Source of the DNA: an uncultured Phycisphaerales bacterium
Lineage (GTDB): Bacteria; Planctomycetota; Phycisphaerae; UBA1845; Fen-1342
Length of the DNA: 35,748 nucleotides
Reading direction: 5' to 3'
NCBI GenBank assembly: GCA_903914415.1
Contig: CAIWOY010000114.1
Location: 1 to 35,748 of the forward strand
Below the pieces are notes generated by a model. The model was not told where the DNA came from. It was given only the letters and a program-made list of their open reading frames with translations, and searched no databases. Shown in pieces: positions 8,661 to 17,137 of the stretch (the stretch's first letter is position 1; each line of letters opens with the position of its first letter). Position numbers and translations under genes: made by a program.

Positions 8661-10121
8661 ATGAGAATCATGCCGACACCCCGAAACCGGTTCCGGGTCG
8701 TCGCCCGCGTGACGCTCGGATCGTGCCTGTTCGCCCTCTCCACACCCCACGCTCCCGCTGCCGATCTGCTCACTCGACTCGAAATCCAGCGCATCGGCGT
8801 GGGGGCGCGACATGTCGTGGTCGCGCGCCCGCCCGGATTGGGGTTGCCAGCCGGGTCGGAACTGCTGCTTTGTCTCGGCGTTGAGCCGCGCGCCTGGGCG
8901 ACCCTGGCCGGCGCCACACCCCAAGAAGCGATCTTCGAAATTCGCGACACGGGCGCGCGGCTGGAGCCCAAAAGCGACCTGCGGGCCTTTCTCGTACCCG
9001 GGGATCTTGTGGCCGCGTTGCTCGTCGATTGGCCGCCGCACGCCTTGCTCAACCTCGAGATCGACTCGATCGGGCCGGGGGCGCACTCGGTCTGGCTGCG
9101 CGGGGGCCGGAATCTCGGGTTGTGGATGGGCGATAGCTGCCTGCTGCGGATCGGCGGACAGCCCGCCGCCCGAGTTGACCTGCGCTTCGTCGGCGCGGAC
9201 TTGAGCTTCGGTGCCGTCGTCCCGCTGGTGGCGGACCTCCGCTTGAAGGTCGGCGGCACGGTGGCCCTGTGGCCTTCGCCCGGCGAGACACGCACCGGGT
9301 CCGCCTCCTCGGCTGTCTCCTTCATCGAGACCGTGGACCGCAGCCCTTTGGTCTGGGTAGCCCTGCCGCCCAGCATGCGCTGCCCGCCAGAGCCGCATCT
9401 CGACTACCTGCGTGATGGCGGCTATCTCGGCTACGGCGTGGTCGCGCGACAGGACGGCCGGTTCGGGTATGCGTCGTTCACGCCCCTCGCGACAGCAAGA
9501 GGCACCGGCCAAGCGTCCGCTCCCGAGACTTCCGACAGTCAGCCGACCACGGCCGAGACCCGGCCCGCCGCGAGCCGGCCCGCGACGCTGCGCGTTGGCG
9601 ACGACGTCCTCATCCGCACCACGGCGGACATTGAGCAGCGCTGCTTCGTCGCGCGCGTCTTCGAGACCGCCGCGGTCGGGTTGCTCGTCGACGCCGGCGA
9701 GAACGACGGACTGTCCGTAGACCAGCAGGCCATCGTGTACCGCGACGGCACCGCGCTCGGCCGCGTGGAAATCCGTCGCGTGCAGGCGACCTATGCCGAA
9801 GTCCGGCCGGTCCCCAGGCCCGGCGAGGCGCCCTGCGAGCCGCGCGTCGGCGATGAACTGCGTTTCCGTCCACCGCCCCCGCCCGCCGCCGTCTTGGGGA
9901 CAATCACGAGCGTTACCGACAAGACGCTGATCACCGTCCAACTCGCCGCCGCGGACCCGCCCCTGGCAACGCCACTGGCCGTTGTCGCCGGGCCCCGGAC
10001 AATCGGCGTGGCGGTGCTCGTGGCGGCGGACGGCACGTCGGCGGGCGGGTTCATTCTGCCCTGCTCCGTCACCACACTGCCGGCGCCTGGGATGCAGCTC
10101 ACCCTGACATCGAGCAATTAG
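8661..10121 (+). CDS. Secreted protein with four related beta-type units
   Basis: About 486 aa from the ATG at 8661; an ATG at 8670 is an alternative. The frame extends upstream to 8448, but that part would read through the terminator hairpin, and a signal peptide (VVARVTLGSCLFALSTPHAPAAD) fits this start. Two units clearly share a pattern: LEIQRIGVGARHVVVARPP... and LEIDSIGPGAHSVWLRGG.... Each is ~80-100 residues and predicted beta-rich from alternating hydrophobic residues. Two later units (from LRVGDDVLIRTTADI and from VLGTITSVTDKTLITV) look like more distant copies; the third contains GLSVDQQAIVYRDGTALGRVEI, reminiscent of small barrel domains in envelope proteins. I recognise no family and see no catalytic motif. 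A periplasmic or surface scaffold is a guess. Confidence 0.65.
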   Translation: MRIMPTPRNRFRVVARVTLGSCLFALSTPHAPAADLLTRLEIQRIGVGARHVVVARPPGLGLPAGSELLLCLGVEPRAWATLAGATPQEAIFEIRDTGARLEPKSDLRAFLVPGDLVAALLVDWPPHALLNLEIDSIGPGAHSVWLRGGRNLGLWMGDSCLLRIGGQPAARVDLRFVGADLSFGAVVPLVADLRLKVGGTVALWPSPGETRTGSASSAVSFIETVDRSPLVWVALPPSMRCPPEPHLDYLRDGGYLGYGVVARQDGRFGYASFTPLATARGTGQASAPETSDSQPTTAETRPAASRPATLRVGDDVLIRTTADIEQRCFVARVFETAAVGLLVDAGENDGLSVDQQAIVYRDGTALGRVEIRRVQATYAEVRPVPRPGEAPCEPRVGDELRFRPPPPPAAVLGTITSVTDKTLITVQLAAADPPLATPLAVVAGPRTIGVAVLVAADGTSAGGFILPCSVTTLPAPGMQLTLTSSN

Positions 10122-10140
10122 GGCGGAGTGGACGAAGGCC

Positions 10141-10178
10141 CCGCTGCTGCGTGCGACCCCGGCGCGCCACAGCAGCGG
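10141..10178 (+). terminator. Possible terminator hairpin after the 8661 gene
   Basis: Nine-bp perfect stem CCGCTGCTG (10141-10149) / CAGCAGCGG (10170-10178), loop 20 nt, starting 20 nt after the stop codon. No T-run follows, so termination is uncertain. Confidence 0.35.
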
Positions 10179-10238
10179 TCCGCCCGGCACGCCGTGACCC
10201 GCAGCGGGTCTCCGCGCCGCGGCAGCACACGGTCCGAT

Positions 10239-10266
10239 TTGAGGCCGCTCTCCCTCCCGGTATAAT
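10239..10266 (+). promoter_or_regulatory. Promoter of the interrupted tRNA-Lys gene
   Basis: TTGAGG (10239-10244), 16 nt, perfect TATAAT (10261-10266). It lies about 30 nt upstream of the tRNA 5' fragment and would have driven the original tRNA gene. It may now transcribe into the island. Confidence 0.65.
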
Positions 10267-10295
10267 CTCGCCGCCCGCGCAGCGTCACGACCGTC

Positions 10296-10333
10296 GAGGG
10301 CGTAGCTCAGTCGGTAGAGCAACGGCCTTTTAA
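10296..10333 (+). pseudogene. 5' half of tRNA-Lys, cut at the anticodon loop
   Basis: These 38 nt comprise the 5' acceptor strand, the D arm, the 5' anticodon stem and the complete anticodon loop CTTTTAA. They match positions 1-38 of the intact tRNA-Lys at 17138-17210 with one mismatch, in the D loop (C at 10312, A at 17154). After the loop the sequence changes to TTCATTGAGAACAAAGG and no 3' half follows. The break at the anticodon loop is a known sublocation for tyrosine-recombinase integration. Confidence 0.85.
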
Positions 10334-10426
10334 TTCATTGAGAACAAAGGACTTAGCGGCACAAACGCGGTTTCTGACGCGCCACGGCCGCTGGAAGGCG
10401 CAGCAAACCGCACGAAGCAGCGTCTC

Positions 10427-10444
10427 CGGTTGTCGCGACAACCG
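10427..10444. repeat. 18-bp perfect palindrome in island left end
   Basis: CGGTTGTCGCGACAACCG is a perfect inverted repeat in non-coding DNA ~95 bp inside the left island boundary. It could be a regulator or recombinase binding site. One such palindrome by chance in a window this size is not very unlikely. Confidence 0.5.
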
Positions 10445-10922
10445 TGACTACTTCAAGCCGCTCTTCGATCAAACTTGATGCCAACCGCCGCGCACCAGGA
10501 GTCCTGGCGCCCAAACAGGCAGCGGGCGACGATACCGTTGCTCTCCTTTGCATTTCAGTTTGGTAATCGACACCGCCAGGAGTCGGTGGCCCCCTGGAAA
10601 CGGTTCCGGGCGCGGCGTCCGTTCGTGATTAAGAGGTAATGACGAAGGACGGGGGGCCTCGTGGCAGGCAATTCGTGCCTGGGTGCTCATAGCGGCTGGT
10701 ACGTCGCCCGATAAGACGGAAAAGTGTGCAGCGGTTCCAGGCCGCGACGCGCATCGCGGATGTGCAACCGGCGTCCGGGGCATCCGCCTGCGCCCGGGAC
10801 GGCCGCGTTGGCCGCAGCCCATCCGTTGCCGAACGCGGCGGATTGGGGAGCCCGCAGCGCAGGTCACTCGGGGCCGCGCCAACCTCCGTGGAAGCCGAAT
10901 GCACTTGGGCCGGGCGAGTTCG

Positions 10923-12296
10923 ATGAACGGAAGCGTCAATGATCTGAAGTCGAGCACGGTTGGCACCCCCGGGGGCGGCCCACTCTTGGAGCGCCCGGCA
11001 CGGTCCGTCTGGACGTATGCTCGGCCGGCCGTGGTTCTGGCGGCGGGCCTGGCCTTCAGCACTTACTGCTTCTGGATTGTCGAGGAATCGGCACAGCGCA
11101 ACGGGGGCGTTGAGCATCCGTTGGACCCCTGGCGCGGGCCGTACGCCATACTGTTGGGCGGCTGTGTCCTGACGTTGCTCTCGGCTTGGTGCAGCCGATC
11201 ATGGGCCGGCCGGTTGCCTGCTCAGCGGCAGACCTCCGGGCAACCGGGGCGGGGGCGGCTTGACCGGGGACAAGCACTATGCGGGAGCGAGGAAGCGCTG
11301 TCCCAGATTCTCCAGAGTACGTCGATCCCGCTCTTCGTAATCGACCGGCGGCATGTCGTGATCCACTGGAACCGGGCCTGCGAGAACCTGACCGGCGTCC
11401 GCGCCCACGAGATAATCGGTACACCGGAAGCCTGGCGGGCCTTCTATGCGGCCAAGCGGCCCGTGCTTGCGGATCTGGTGGTGGATCGACGGCCGCAAGA
11501 GGAAATCGCTGAACGTTACGGCGCCCACCAGTCCGAGTCCGTCGTACTCCCCGGGGCATACGAGATCGAAGCCTTTTTCCCGAATTTCGGGGAGGGAGGC
11601 AAATGGCTCTTCTTCACGGCCGCGCCGCTGCGCGACACGGCGGGGGCGATCGTCGGAGCCGTCGAGACCTTCCAGGACACGACCGAGCGCAAGCGGGCCG
11701 AGGCGGCCCTGCGTGAAAGCGAGGAGAAGCTCCGCGAGATCGCCGAGACAACTGGCGACTGGATATGGAAGACGGATCAGAACTGCGTGTACACATACGC
11801 AAGCGTCAGAGTGAAGGACATTCTCGGGTACGCACCGGAAGAGGTGATTGGTAAAGCTCCCTTCGACTTCATGCCCTGCGACGAGGCCAGCAGGGTCGCT
11901 GCCGCGGTGAAACCGTTGATGGAAGCTCGCAGACCGTTTTCCCTGCTCGAGAACAAGAACCTGCACAAGGATGGGCATGAGGTCATCCTCGAGACGAGCG
12001 GCGCGCCCATTTTCGACGGCGCGGGACGTTTCCAGGGCTATCGCGGGGTCGCTCGCGACGTCACAGAACGCAAGCGGGCTGAAGAAGAACTGCAGCGGCG
12101 CGTCAACGAGTTGTCCGAAGCGAAGCGACGCCTGGAGGTTCTGGTCTCTAACACGACCGACCGGGAGAGGCGAATGGTCGACCTGAAACGAGAAGTCGAC
12201 GACCTGCTCGAGACGCTGGGGCGCGGCCCGAAATACGAGGCCCCGCAGAAGGTAGCCGAGCTCAGGGCGTCGACCCCCGCGTCAGCGGCCCAGTAG
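10923..12296 (+). CDS. Membrane PAS-PAS sensor protein without kinase domain
   Basis: About 457 aa from the ATG at 10923; an ATG at 10896 (GGAAG upstream) is an alternative. Two N-terminal membrane segments (VVLAAGLAFSTYCFWIV and YAILLGGCVLTLLSAW) enclose a short external loop. Then come two PAS domains: SEEALSQILQSTSIPLFVID... ending FQDTTERKRAE, and LREIAETTGDWIWKTDQN... ending VARDVTERKRAE. A C-terminal coiled coil (EEELQRRVNELSEAKRRLEVL...) leads into a Pro/Ala-rich tail. There is no HisKA, HATPase, cyclase or DNA-binding domain, so it must pass its signal by protein contact. It is first in the hydrogenase operon, 11 bp before the small subunit. In known H2-sensing systems a PAS domain of the kinase (HoxJ) contacts the regulatory hydrogenase. 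Here that PAS part may be a separate protein (inference). Confidence 0.8.
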   Translation: MNGSVNDLKSSTVGTPGGGPLLERPARSVWTYARPAVVLAAGLAFSTYCFWIVEESAQRNGGVEHPLDPWRGPYAILLGGCVLTLLSAWCSRSWAGRLPAQRQTSGQPGRGRLDRGQALCGSEEALSQILQSTSIPLFVIDRRHVVIHWNRACENLTGVRAHEIIGTPEAWRAFYAAKRPVLADLVVDRRPQEEIAERYGAHQSESVVLPGAYEIEAFFPNFGEGGKWLFFTAAPLRDTAGAIVGAVETFQDTTERKRAEAALRESEEKLREIAETTGDWIWKTDQNCVYTYASVRVKDILGYAPEEVIGKAPFDFMPCDEASRVAAAVKPLMEARRPFSLLENKNLHKDGHEVILETSGAPIFDGAGRFQGYRGVARDVTERKRAEEELQRRVNELSEAKRRLEVLVSNTTDRERRMVDLKREVDDLLETLGRGPKYEAPQKVAELRASTPASAAQ

Positions 12297-12307
12297 CAGG
12301 AGCAGCC

Positions 12308-13246
12308 ATGTCGGCAACGCTTTACTGGCTTCAATCTGGCGGATGCGGCGGGGACACGATGTCGCTGCTCGGAGCAGAGTCCCCAGACCTTGTGGAGCTT
12401 CTGCGCTGGCTGGATGTCGAAATCCTGTGGCACCCTTCGCTTTCCGATCGCAGCCCCCACGAGCATCAGAATCTGCTCGAGCGCATCCTGTCGGGCCGAC
12501 AAGCCCTGGATATTCTGTGCGTGGAGGGAACCGTCATCCGGGGCCCCGGCGGCACGGGCATGTACGACGTGTTCGCCGGCCGACCCAAAAAGGACCTGCT
12601 GGCGGGACTCGCCGGCCAGGCCCAGTTCGTTCTCGCGGTCGGAACGTGTGCCAGCTTCGGCGGGATCGGGGCTGACGGAGCCGTGGAAGCTTGCGGCGTC
12701 CAGTTCCTCAAGTGGGAAAAAGGCGGCTTCCTGGGCGCCACGTTCACGGCCCGCAGCGGCCTGCCGGTCATCAATCTGCCCGGCTGCCCTTGCCACTGCG
12801 ACGTGGTGGCCAACACGTTGGCCGCCCTGCTCGGCGGACGGGCGATCCCGCTCAGCGAGTTCAATACGCCGCTCGCCTGGTACGGCCTGTTGGTGCACCA
12901 GGGTTGCACGCGAAACGAGTACCACGAATACCGCGTGGAGGACCAGGGTTTCGGCGAGAAGGGTTGCCTGTTTTTCCACATGGGCTGTCACGGCCCGCTG
13001 GCCTACGGCCCCTGCAACAAGCTGCTGTGGAACCGGCGCAGCTCCAAGACGCGGGTCGGCGTGCCGTGCTTCGGCTGCACCCGGCCGGACTTCCCGCAAC
13101 CGTATCCCTTTTATTACACGCGCAACATCGAGGGGATTCCCAAACAGCTCCCGGACGGCGTGGACCGGGCGCACTACATGGCCTACAAGGGCATGGCCGC
13201 CGCCGCCGCCCCGGCCAGGCTCAAGGACCGCAAGACCCGCGTATAG
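12308..13246 (+). CDS. [NiFe]-hydrogenase small subunit, group 2-like
   Basis: 312 aa. No Tat signal, so cytoplasmic, as in sensory HupU/HoxB and cyanobacterial HupS. The start MSATLYWLQSGGCGGDTMSLL closely resembles the HupU/HoxB N-terminus, but the second proximal-cluster position is Asp16 instead of Cys (CGGD). Other ligands fit: Cys114 (VGTCASFGG) and Cys160 (LPGC) for the proximal [4Fe-4S]; His197, Cys200, Cys220 and Cys227 for the distal cluster; Cys236, Cys254 and Cys257 for the medial cluster, with the 18- and 3-residue spacing of standard small subunits. It carries electrons between the active site in the large subunit (17 bp downstream) and a partner. The neighbours are signalling proteins, which suggests H2 sensing. 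Confidence 0.93.
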   Translation: MSATLYWLQSGGCGGDTMSLLGAESPDLVELLRWLDVEILWHPSLSDRSPHEHQNLLERILSGRQALDILCVEGTVIRGPGGTGMYDVFAGRPKKDLLAGLAGQAQFVLAVGTCASFGGIGADGAVEACGVQFLKWEKGGFLGATFTARSGLPVINLPGCPCHCDVVANTLAALLGGRAIPLSEFNTPLAWYGLLVHQGCTRNEYHEYRVEDQGFGEKGCLFFHMGCHGPLAYGPCNKLLWNRRSSKTRVGVPCFGCTRPDFPQPYPFYYTRNIEGIPKQLPDGVDRAHYMAYKGMAAAAAPARLKDRKTRV

Positions 13247-13263
13247 CAACAAGGAAGCACAAC

Positions 13264-14832
13264 GTGTCGGCCACGGCAACACTGAACATCCCCACGAGAA
13301 ACGCGGTAAAGACAACACTGAACATCCCGCTTAACCGCGTCGAGGGCGATCTCGAGATCCGGATCGAGTTGCAGGACGGCCGCGTGGCGGACGCCTGGAG
13401 CTCGGGGACCATGTATCGCGGCATCGAGAACATCCTGGTCGGCCGCGGCTCGCTCGACGGACTGGTGATTACACCGCGCATCTGCGGCATCTGCACCACC
13501 GCGCATCTGACCGCCGCGTCGAAGGCCCTGGACGCAATCGCCGGTATCCAGCCGCCCCCGGACGCTGTCCGTGTCCGCAACTTGGCGCTGATGACCGAGT
13601 CGCTCCAAAGCGACGTACGCCAGACGTTCCTGACGTTCGCGGCCGATTTCGCTAACCCGGCCTACCGGGAGCGGCCGCTCTTCGAGGAAGCCTGCGGGCG
13701 CTACACGCCGCTGAAGGGCGAGACGGCGATTGAGGTGATCCGTCAGACCAAGCGGGTCATCGAGATCGTCGCCATCCTCGGCGGGCAGTGGCCGCATTCG
13801 TCGTACATGGTGCCCGGCGGCGTAGCCACCGTGCCCAGCCTCGCTGACTTGCTACAATGCCGACACCTCCTGGCAGGCTACCGCTCCTGGTACGAAGCCC
13901 GGATTCTGGGGTGCCCGATCGAGCGCTGGCGGGAAGTCCGCAGCCAGGCCGACTTGGACGGCTGGCTGGAGGAGTCGGCCGCACACGGCGACAGCGACTT
14001 GGGCTTCTTCATCCGCTTCGCCCGCGAGATCGGTCTCGACCAAATCGGCCGCGGGCACGGGAATTTCCTCAGCTTCGGGCAGCTCGACCTGCCGCCCGAC
14101 ACACAAGTGCGGGGCCGCGCTGGCGCCACTGACCACCTGATCCCCGCCGGGTTTGCCCGCGGCTCGGAGGTCAGCGCGTTCGACCAGGCGAAGGTGGCCG
14201 AACACGTGGCGCATTCTTGGTACGTGGACTACGCTGGCGGCCGCCATCCGTCCGCAGGTCAGACGCAGCCCTATGCCACCGGCGGCGAGAGCCAGAAATA
14301 CTCATGGGCCAAAGCGCCGCGCTACGACGGCCTGCCGGCCGAGACGGGGCCGCTGGCCGAGATGGTCATCGCGCGGCACCCGCTCTTTTTGGACTTGCTG
14401 GCGCAAGGGCCCAACGCCTTTGTTCGCCAACTGGCGCGCCTGGTCCGGCCGGCCGAGTTGATGCCGGCCATGGAGCAGTGGCTTTCCGAGATCACTCCCG
14501 ATGGCACCTTTTACATCCCCACACCGGCAATCAGCGAGGGAGAGGGCATCGGTACCACGCAGGCCGCCCGCGGCGCGCTGGGACATTGGGTGAAGATCGC
14601 CGACGCGAAGATTCAACACTACCAGATCATCACGCCCACGGCGTGGAATGGCTCGCCGCGTGACTCCGATGACGTCCGCGGGCCGTGGGAGGAGGCGCTG
14701 ATCGGCACGCCAGTGGCTGACCCGGCAAACCCGGTCGCGTTGGGTCACGTGGTCCGGTCGTTCGACCCATGCCTGGTGTGCACGGTACACGCCCTCCACC
14801 GTGGGCGGAGCCTGGCCCGCCAACCCTTATGA
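13264..14832 (+). CDS. [NiFe]-hydrogenase large (catalytic) subunit
   Basis: About 522 aa from the GTG at 13264, with AAGGAAG six nt upstream. The frame is open further upstream but overlaps the small-subunit gene. It binds the NiFe(CN)2CO site: N-terminal motif [10 protein letters not shown] (Cys74, Cys77) and C-terminal motif DPCLVCTVH (Cys503, Cys506, His509). After His509 there is a 13-residue tail, [13 protein letters not shown]. Such tails are removed by a specific endopeptidase after nickel insertion, and a candidate endopeptidase is the next gene. Regulatory HoxC/HupV subunits lack the tail, so this one differs from classical sensors. NRVEGDLEI near residue 24 is the usual N-terminal signature. 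A 12-residue duplicated stretch (TLNIP twice) precedes it. Confidence 0.93.
   Translation: MSATATLNIPTRNAVKTTLNIPLNRVEGDLEIRIELQDGRVADAWSSGTMYRGIENILVGRGSLDGLVITPRICGICTTAHLTAASKALDAIAGIQPPPDAVRVRNLALMTESLQSDVRQTFLTFAADFANPAYRERPLFEEACGRYTPLKGETAIEVIRQTKRVIEIVAILGGQWPHSSYMVPGGVATVPSLADLLQCRHLLAGYRSWYEARILGCPIERWREVRSQADLDGWLEESAAHGDSDLGFFIRFAREIGLDQIGRGHGNFLSFGQLDLPPDTQVRGRAGATDHLIPAGFARGSEVSAFDQAKVAEHVAHSWYVDYAGGRHPSAGQTQPYATGGESQKYSWAKAPRYDGLPAETGPLAEMVIARHPLFLDLLAQGPNAFVRQLARLVRPAELMPAMEQWLSEITPDGTFYIPTPAISEGEGIGTTQAARGALGHWVKIADAKIQHYQIITPTAWNGSPRDSDDVRGPWEEALIGTPVADPANPVALGHVVRSFDPCLVCTVHALHRGRSLARQPL
13277..13328 (+). repeat. In-frame 16-bp direct repeat at the start of the large subunit
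   Basis: CAACACTGAACATCCC occurs at 13277-13292 and again at 13313-13328, a period of 36 bp (12 codons). It gives two TLNIP segments, the second leading into the conserved RVEGDLEI motif. Confidence 0.7.
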
Positions 14833-14840
14833 GGCGCAGC

Positions 14841-15308
14841 ATGAGGCGCATCATCTGTGTCGGCAACCGTCACAGCGCGGCAGATGCTGCCGGACCGTTG
14901 GTCTACGAGCGCCTGGCCCGGATGGAACGGCCGCTGGACATCGAGGTGATCGACGGTGCGCTGGCCGGACTCGATCTGCTTCGCTTTGTCGAACAGGCCG
15001 AGCGGGTGGTATTTGTGGACGCGGTGCGGGCTGGCGGTTCACGGGGCAGGGTTGTCGTCCTCACAGCCGACGAAGCCGCAGAGAACGCCCCCGAGATCTA
15101 CGACCACTCGGCCGGGCTGGCGTATTTGCTGCGCGCGCTGCGGTGCGTGTCCGAAGGTCCGCTCCCGGAGATCTGGGTGGTCGGAATCGAGGGCATTCCC
15201 GAGGGCGAGACGATCAAGACCGCGGCCGACTTGTGCCTGTCGATTGCCGCCGAAGGGTACCGGGCGGCGCGCCAGCATACCGCGCCGGCCTGCGGAGCGC
15301 GGGCATGA
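14841..15308 (+). CDS. Hydrogenase maturation endopeptidase (HybD/HupW family)
   Basis: About 155 aa from the ATG at 14841 (GAGG seven nt upstream); an ATG at 14829 that overlaps the large-subunit stop has no ribosome binding site. The family signature is present: [14 protein letters not shown] matches the GNxLxxDE/DxxGP pattern, with Asp at the position of Ni ligand Glu16 in E. coli Hyb[11 protein letters not shown] supplies the Asp62 equivalent and [13 protein letters not shown] the His93 equivalent. These enzymes cut the C-terminal tail of the large subunit once nickel is inserted. Its position directly after a large subunit with a 13-residue tail fits. The stop overlaps the next start (ATGA). 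Confidence 0.85.
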   Translation: MRRIICVGNRHSAADAAGPLVYERLARMERPLDIEVIDGALAGLDLLRFVEQAERVVFVDAVRAGGSRGRVVVLTADEAAENAPEIYDHSAGLAYLLRALRCVSEGPLPEIWVVGIEGIPEGETIKTAADLCLSIAAEGYRAARQHTAPACGARA

Positions 15309-16900
15309 TGCCAATGACGCGGGAGCGCAGCGCGGCCGAGCTCTTGGAGGAGAACGCGATGCTCCGGGAGGAGGTTCGCGTTGCCCGACGGGCCTCGGAC
15401 ATCACCGCGCAGCTCATGGTGCAGCAATTCATCAAGATCGAAGAAATCCTGTTGCGGCTCGAAGAGCAGGCCCGGGTGGAGCAGGAACTGGGGCGGAAGC
15501 TGACGGAAAAGCTGCGGGAGTCGGAAGTCCGCGAAGGTGAGCTGGCCCGCGATCGAGAACGACTCGAGGACATGCAGGTGGCCGCCATCAACATGATGGA
15601 GGATATCGCGGCGGCACGCGCGGCGGCCGAGGAGGCCACGCTGGCCAAGAGTGAATTCCTGGCCAACATGAGCCACGAAATCCGCACTCCGATGACCGCG
15701 ATCCTGGGATACCTCGAGCTTGTCGTCGAGGGCTGCCCGCGCCAGTGCGAGTTCGGCAACCAGGAGCATCAGGAGCATCTGGCGACCATCTCACGCAACG
15801 CCGACCACCTGCTCCGACTCATCAACGACATTCTGGACCTGTCGAAGATCGAGGCGGGCAAGCTGGAGGCCGAACGCGCGTCTTGTTCCGTGATCCAGTT
15901 GGTGGCCGACATCGCCTCGCTCATGCAGGTTCGCGCCGACGCCCGCAGCCTGTGCTTCAAGACCGAATTCGTCGGGCCGATCCCGGAGCGCATCGAGAGC
16001 GATAGCACGCGGCTTAAGCAGATCCTCATCAACCTCGTGGGCAACGCCATCAAGTTCACCGAGACCGGCAGCGTTCGCCTTGTCACGCAGTTCCTGCCGG
16101 CCGCCGCGAATTCCGACGGCAGCGGCGAGCCCATGTTGCAGTTCCAGGTCATCGATACCGGTATCGGTATGACGCCGGAGCAGCTTAGCAAGCTGTTCCA
16201 GCCATTCTCACAGGCCGACGCCTCGACCACGCGCCGGTTCGGCGGAACCGGGCTGGGGCTGGCGATCACCAGCCGGTTGGCAAACATCCTGGGCGGTAAC
16301 GTGATCGCGGAGAGCTGCCCCGGAAAAGGCAGCACCTTTCGCGTCACGATCGCGACCGGGCCCCTCGGAGACACGGCCTTCCTGGACCAACCTTCAACCG
16401 TCATCACGGTCAACGCCGAGACGGATGCCGGCACGGCAAGCGAGCAAAAGCTGCCGACCTGCCGGATCCTGCTGGCGGAAGATGGACCCGACAACCAGCG
16501 CCTGCTCTCGGCCGTGCTACGCAAGGCTGGCGCGGAGGTGGTGGTCGCCGAGAACGGCAGAATCGCGGTCGAGACGGCACTGACCGCCTGGGAGGCGGGT
16601 GCCGCCTTCGACGCGATCCTGATGGATATGCAGATGCCCGTGCTGGACGGATACGACGCGACCAAGTCGTTGCGGCAAAAGGGCTACGCGGGCGTCATCA
16701 TCGCGCTGACCGCCCACGCCATGTCCCAGGATCGAGAGGAATGTCTACGCGCTGGCTGTGACGACTACGCCAGCAAGCCGATTGACCGGAAACGGTTGAT
16801 CGGCACGATCCAGTCGTGCCTCGTGCAGCACGCTGCGCGGCCGGAAGCCCCTGCTGAAACAGGAATGGTTGCGAACGAACCGCACGTCCACAGCAGGTAG
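15305..16900 (+). CDS. Hybrid histidine kinase with receiver domain, no obvious input domain
   Basis: About 531 aa; its ATG overlaps the protease stop by four nt, so translation is coupled. Residues ~1-110 form a long charged coiled coil without a PAS, GAF or membrane segment. HisKA follows with NMSHEIRTP (phospho-His124), then HATPase_c with an N box ([13 protein letters not shown]), DTGIGM and GGTGLGLAI. The C-terminal receiver starts at [16 protein letters not shown]; its phospho-Asp is about residue 441 in [13 protein letters not shown], and Lys in ASKPID is conserved. Since the kinase has no sensor of its own, the input probably comes through the coiled coil from the PAS protein or the hydrogenase encoded upstream. 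No Hpt protein or output response regulator is in the window. Confidence 0.9.
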   Translation: MMPMTRERSAAELLEENAMLREEVRVARRASDITAQLMVQQFIKIEEILLRLEEQARVEQELGRKLTEKLRESEVREGELARDRERLEDMQVAAINMMEDIAAARAAAEEATLAKSEFLANMSHEIRTPMTAILGYLELVVEGCPRQCEFGNQEHQEHLATISRNADHLLRLINDILDLSKIEAGKLEAERASCSVIQLVADIASLMQVRADARSLCFKTEFVGPIPERIESDSTRLKQILINLVGNAIKFTETGSVRLVTQFLPAAANSDGSGEPMLQFQVIDTGIGMTPEQLSKLFQPFSQADASTTRRFGGTGLGLAITSRLANILGGNVIAESCPGKGSTFRVTIATGPLGDTAFLDQPSTVITVNAETDAGTASEQKLPTCRILLAEDGPDNQRLLSAVLRKAGAEVVVAENGRIAVETALTAWEAGAAFDAILMDMQMPVLDGYDATKSLRQKGYAGVIIALTAHAMSQDREECLRAGCDDYASKPIDRKRLIGTIQSCLVQHAARPEAPAETGMVANEPHVHSR

Positions 16901-16916
16901 CAACGTCCGGACGTTG
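16901..16916. repeat. 16-bp palindrome right after the operon
   Basis: CAACGTCCGGACGTTG begins on the base after the kinase stop codon. It is perfect but has no loop and no T-run, so it is not a standard terminator. Confidence 0.4.
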
Positions 16917-17137
16917 GCGGCCCAACAGCGGACACCCACTCGGCGGAGGCACGGAGGCCAGCGGCGGAGACGATCGCAGCGTATTCCTTGACCGGGGCGC
17001 GGGGCGCGACTAGCCTATACGTGAAATCCGGGTAGTGGTCGTCTGAACCGCTGCTCTGAAGGTCGGACACTGGAAATAGAGTTTTGGTCAGGTTCAGTGG
17101 GCCAATACTCGCACAAACCAATATACTCGCATGAGTT

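Noticed and set aside
7924-8664. Plus-strand open frame of 246 codons before the 8661 gene
   Set aside because: It is low complexity, rich in Pro, Arg and Thr, overlaps the flavin reductase gene and runs through a terminator hairpin.
10662-10676. Sigma54-like -24/-12 site (TGGCAGGCAATTCGT)
   Set aside because: The essential GC of the -12 element is GT and the spacing pattern is only partly met, although H2-responsive operons often use sigma54.
12691-13263. N-terminal extension of the large hydrogenase subunit
   Set aside because: It overlaps the small-subunit gene in another frame and has no homology-like motif. The GTG at 13264 has AAGGAAG upstream.
16901-17121. Possible minus-strand peptide frame (ending near 16765) with low-GC start
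   Set aside because: Its 3' part is antisense to the kinase gene, it has no ribosome binding site and no recognised motif. A remnant of an element gene remains possible but is unsupported.
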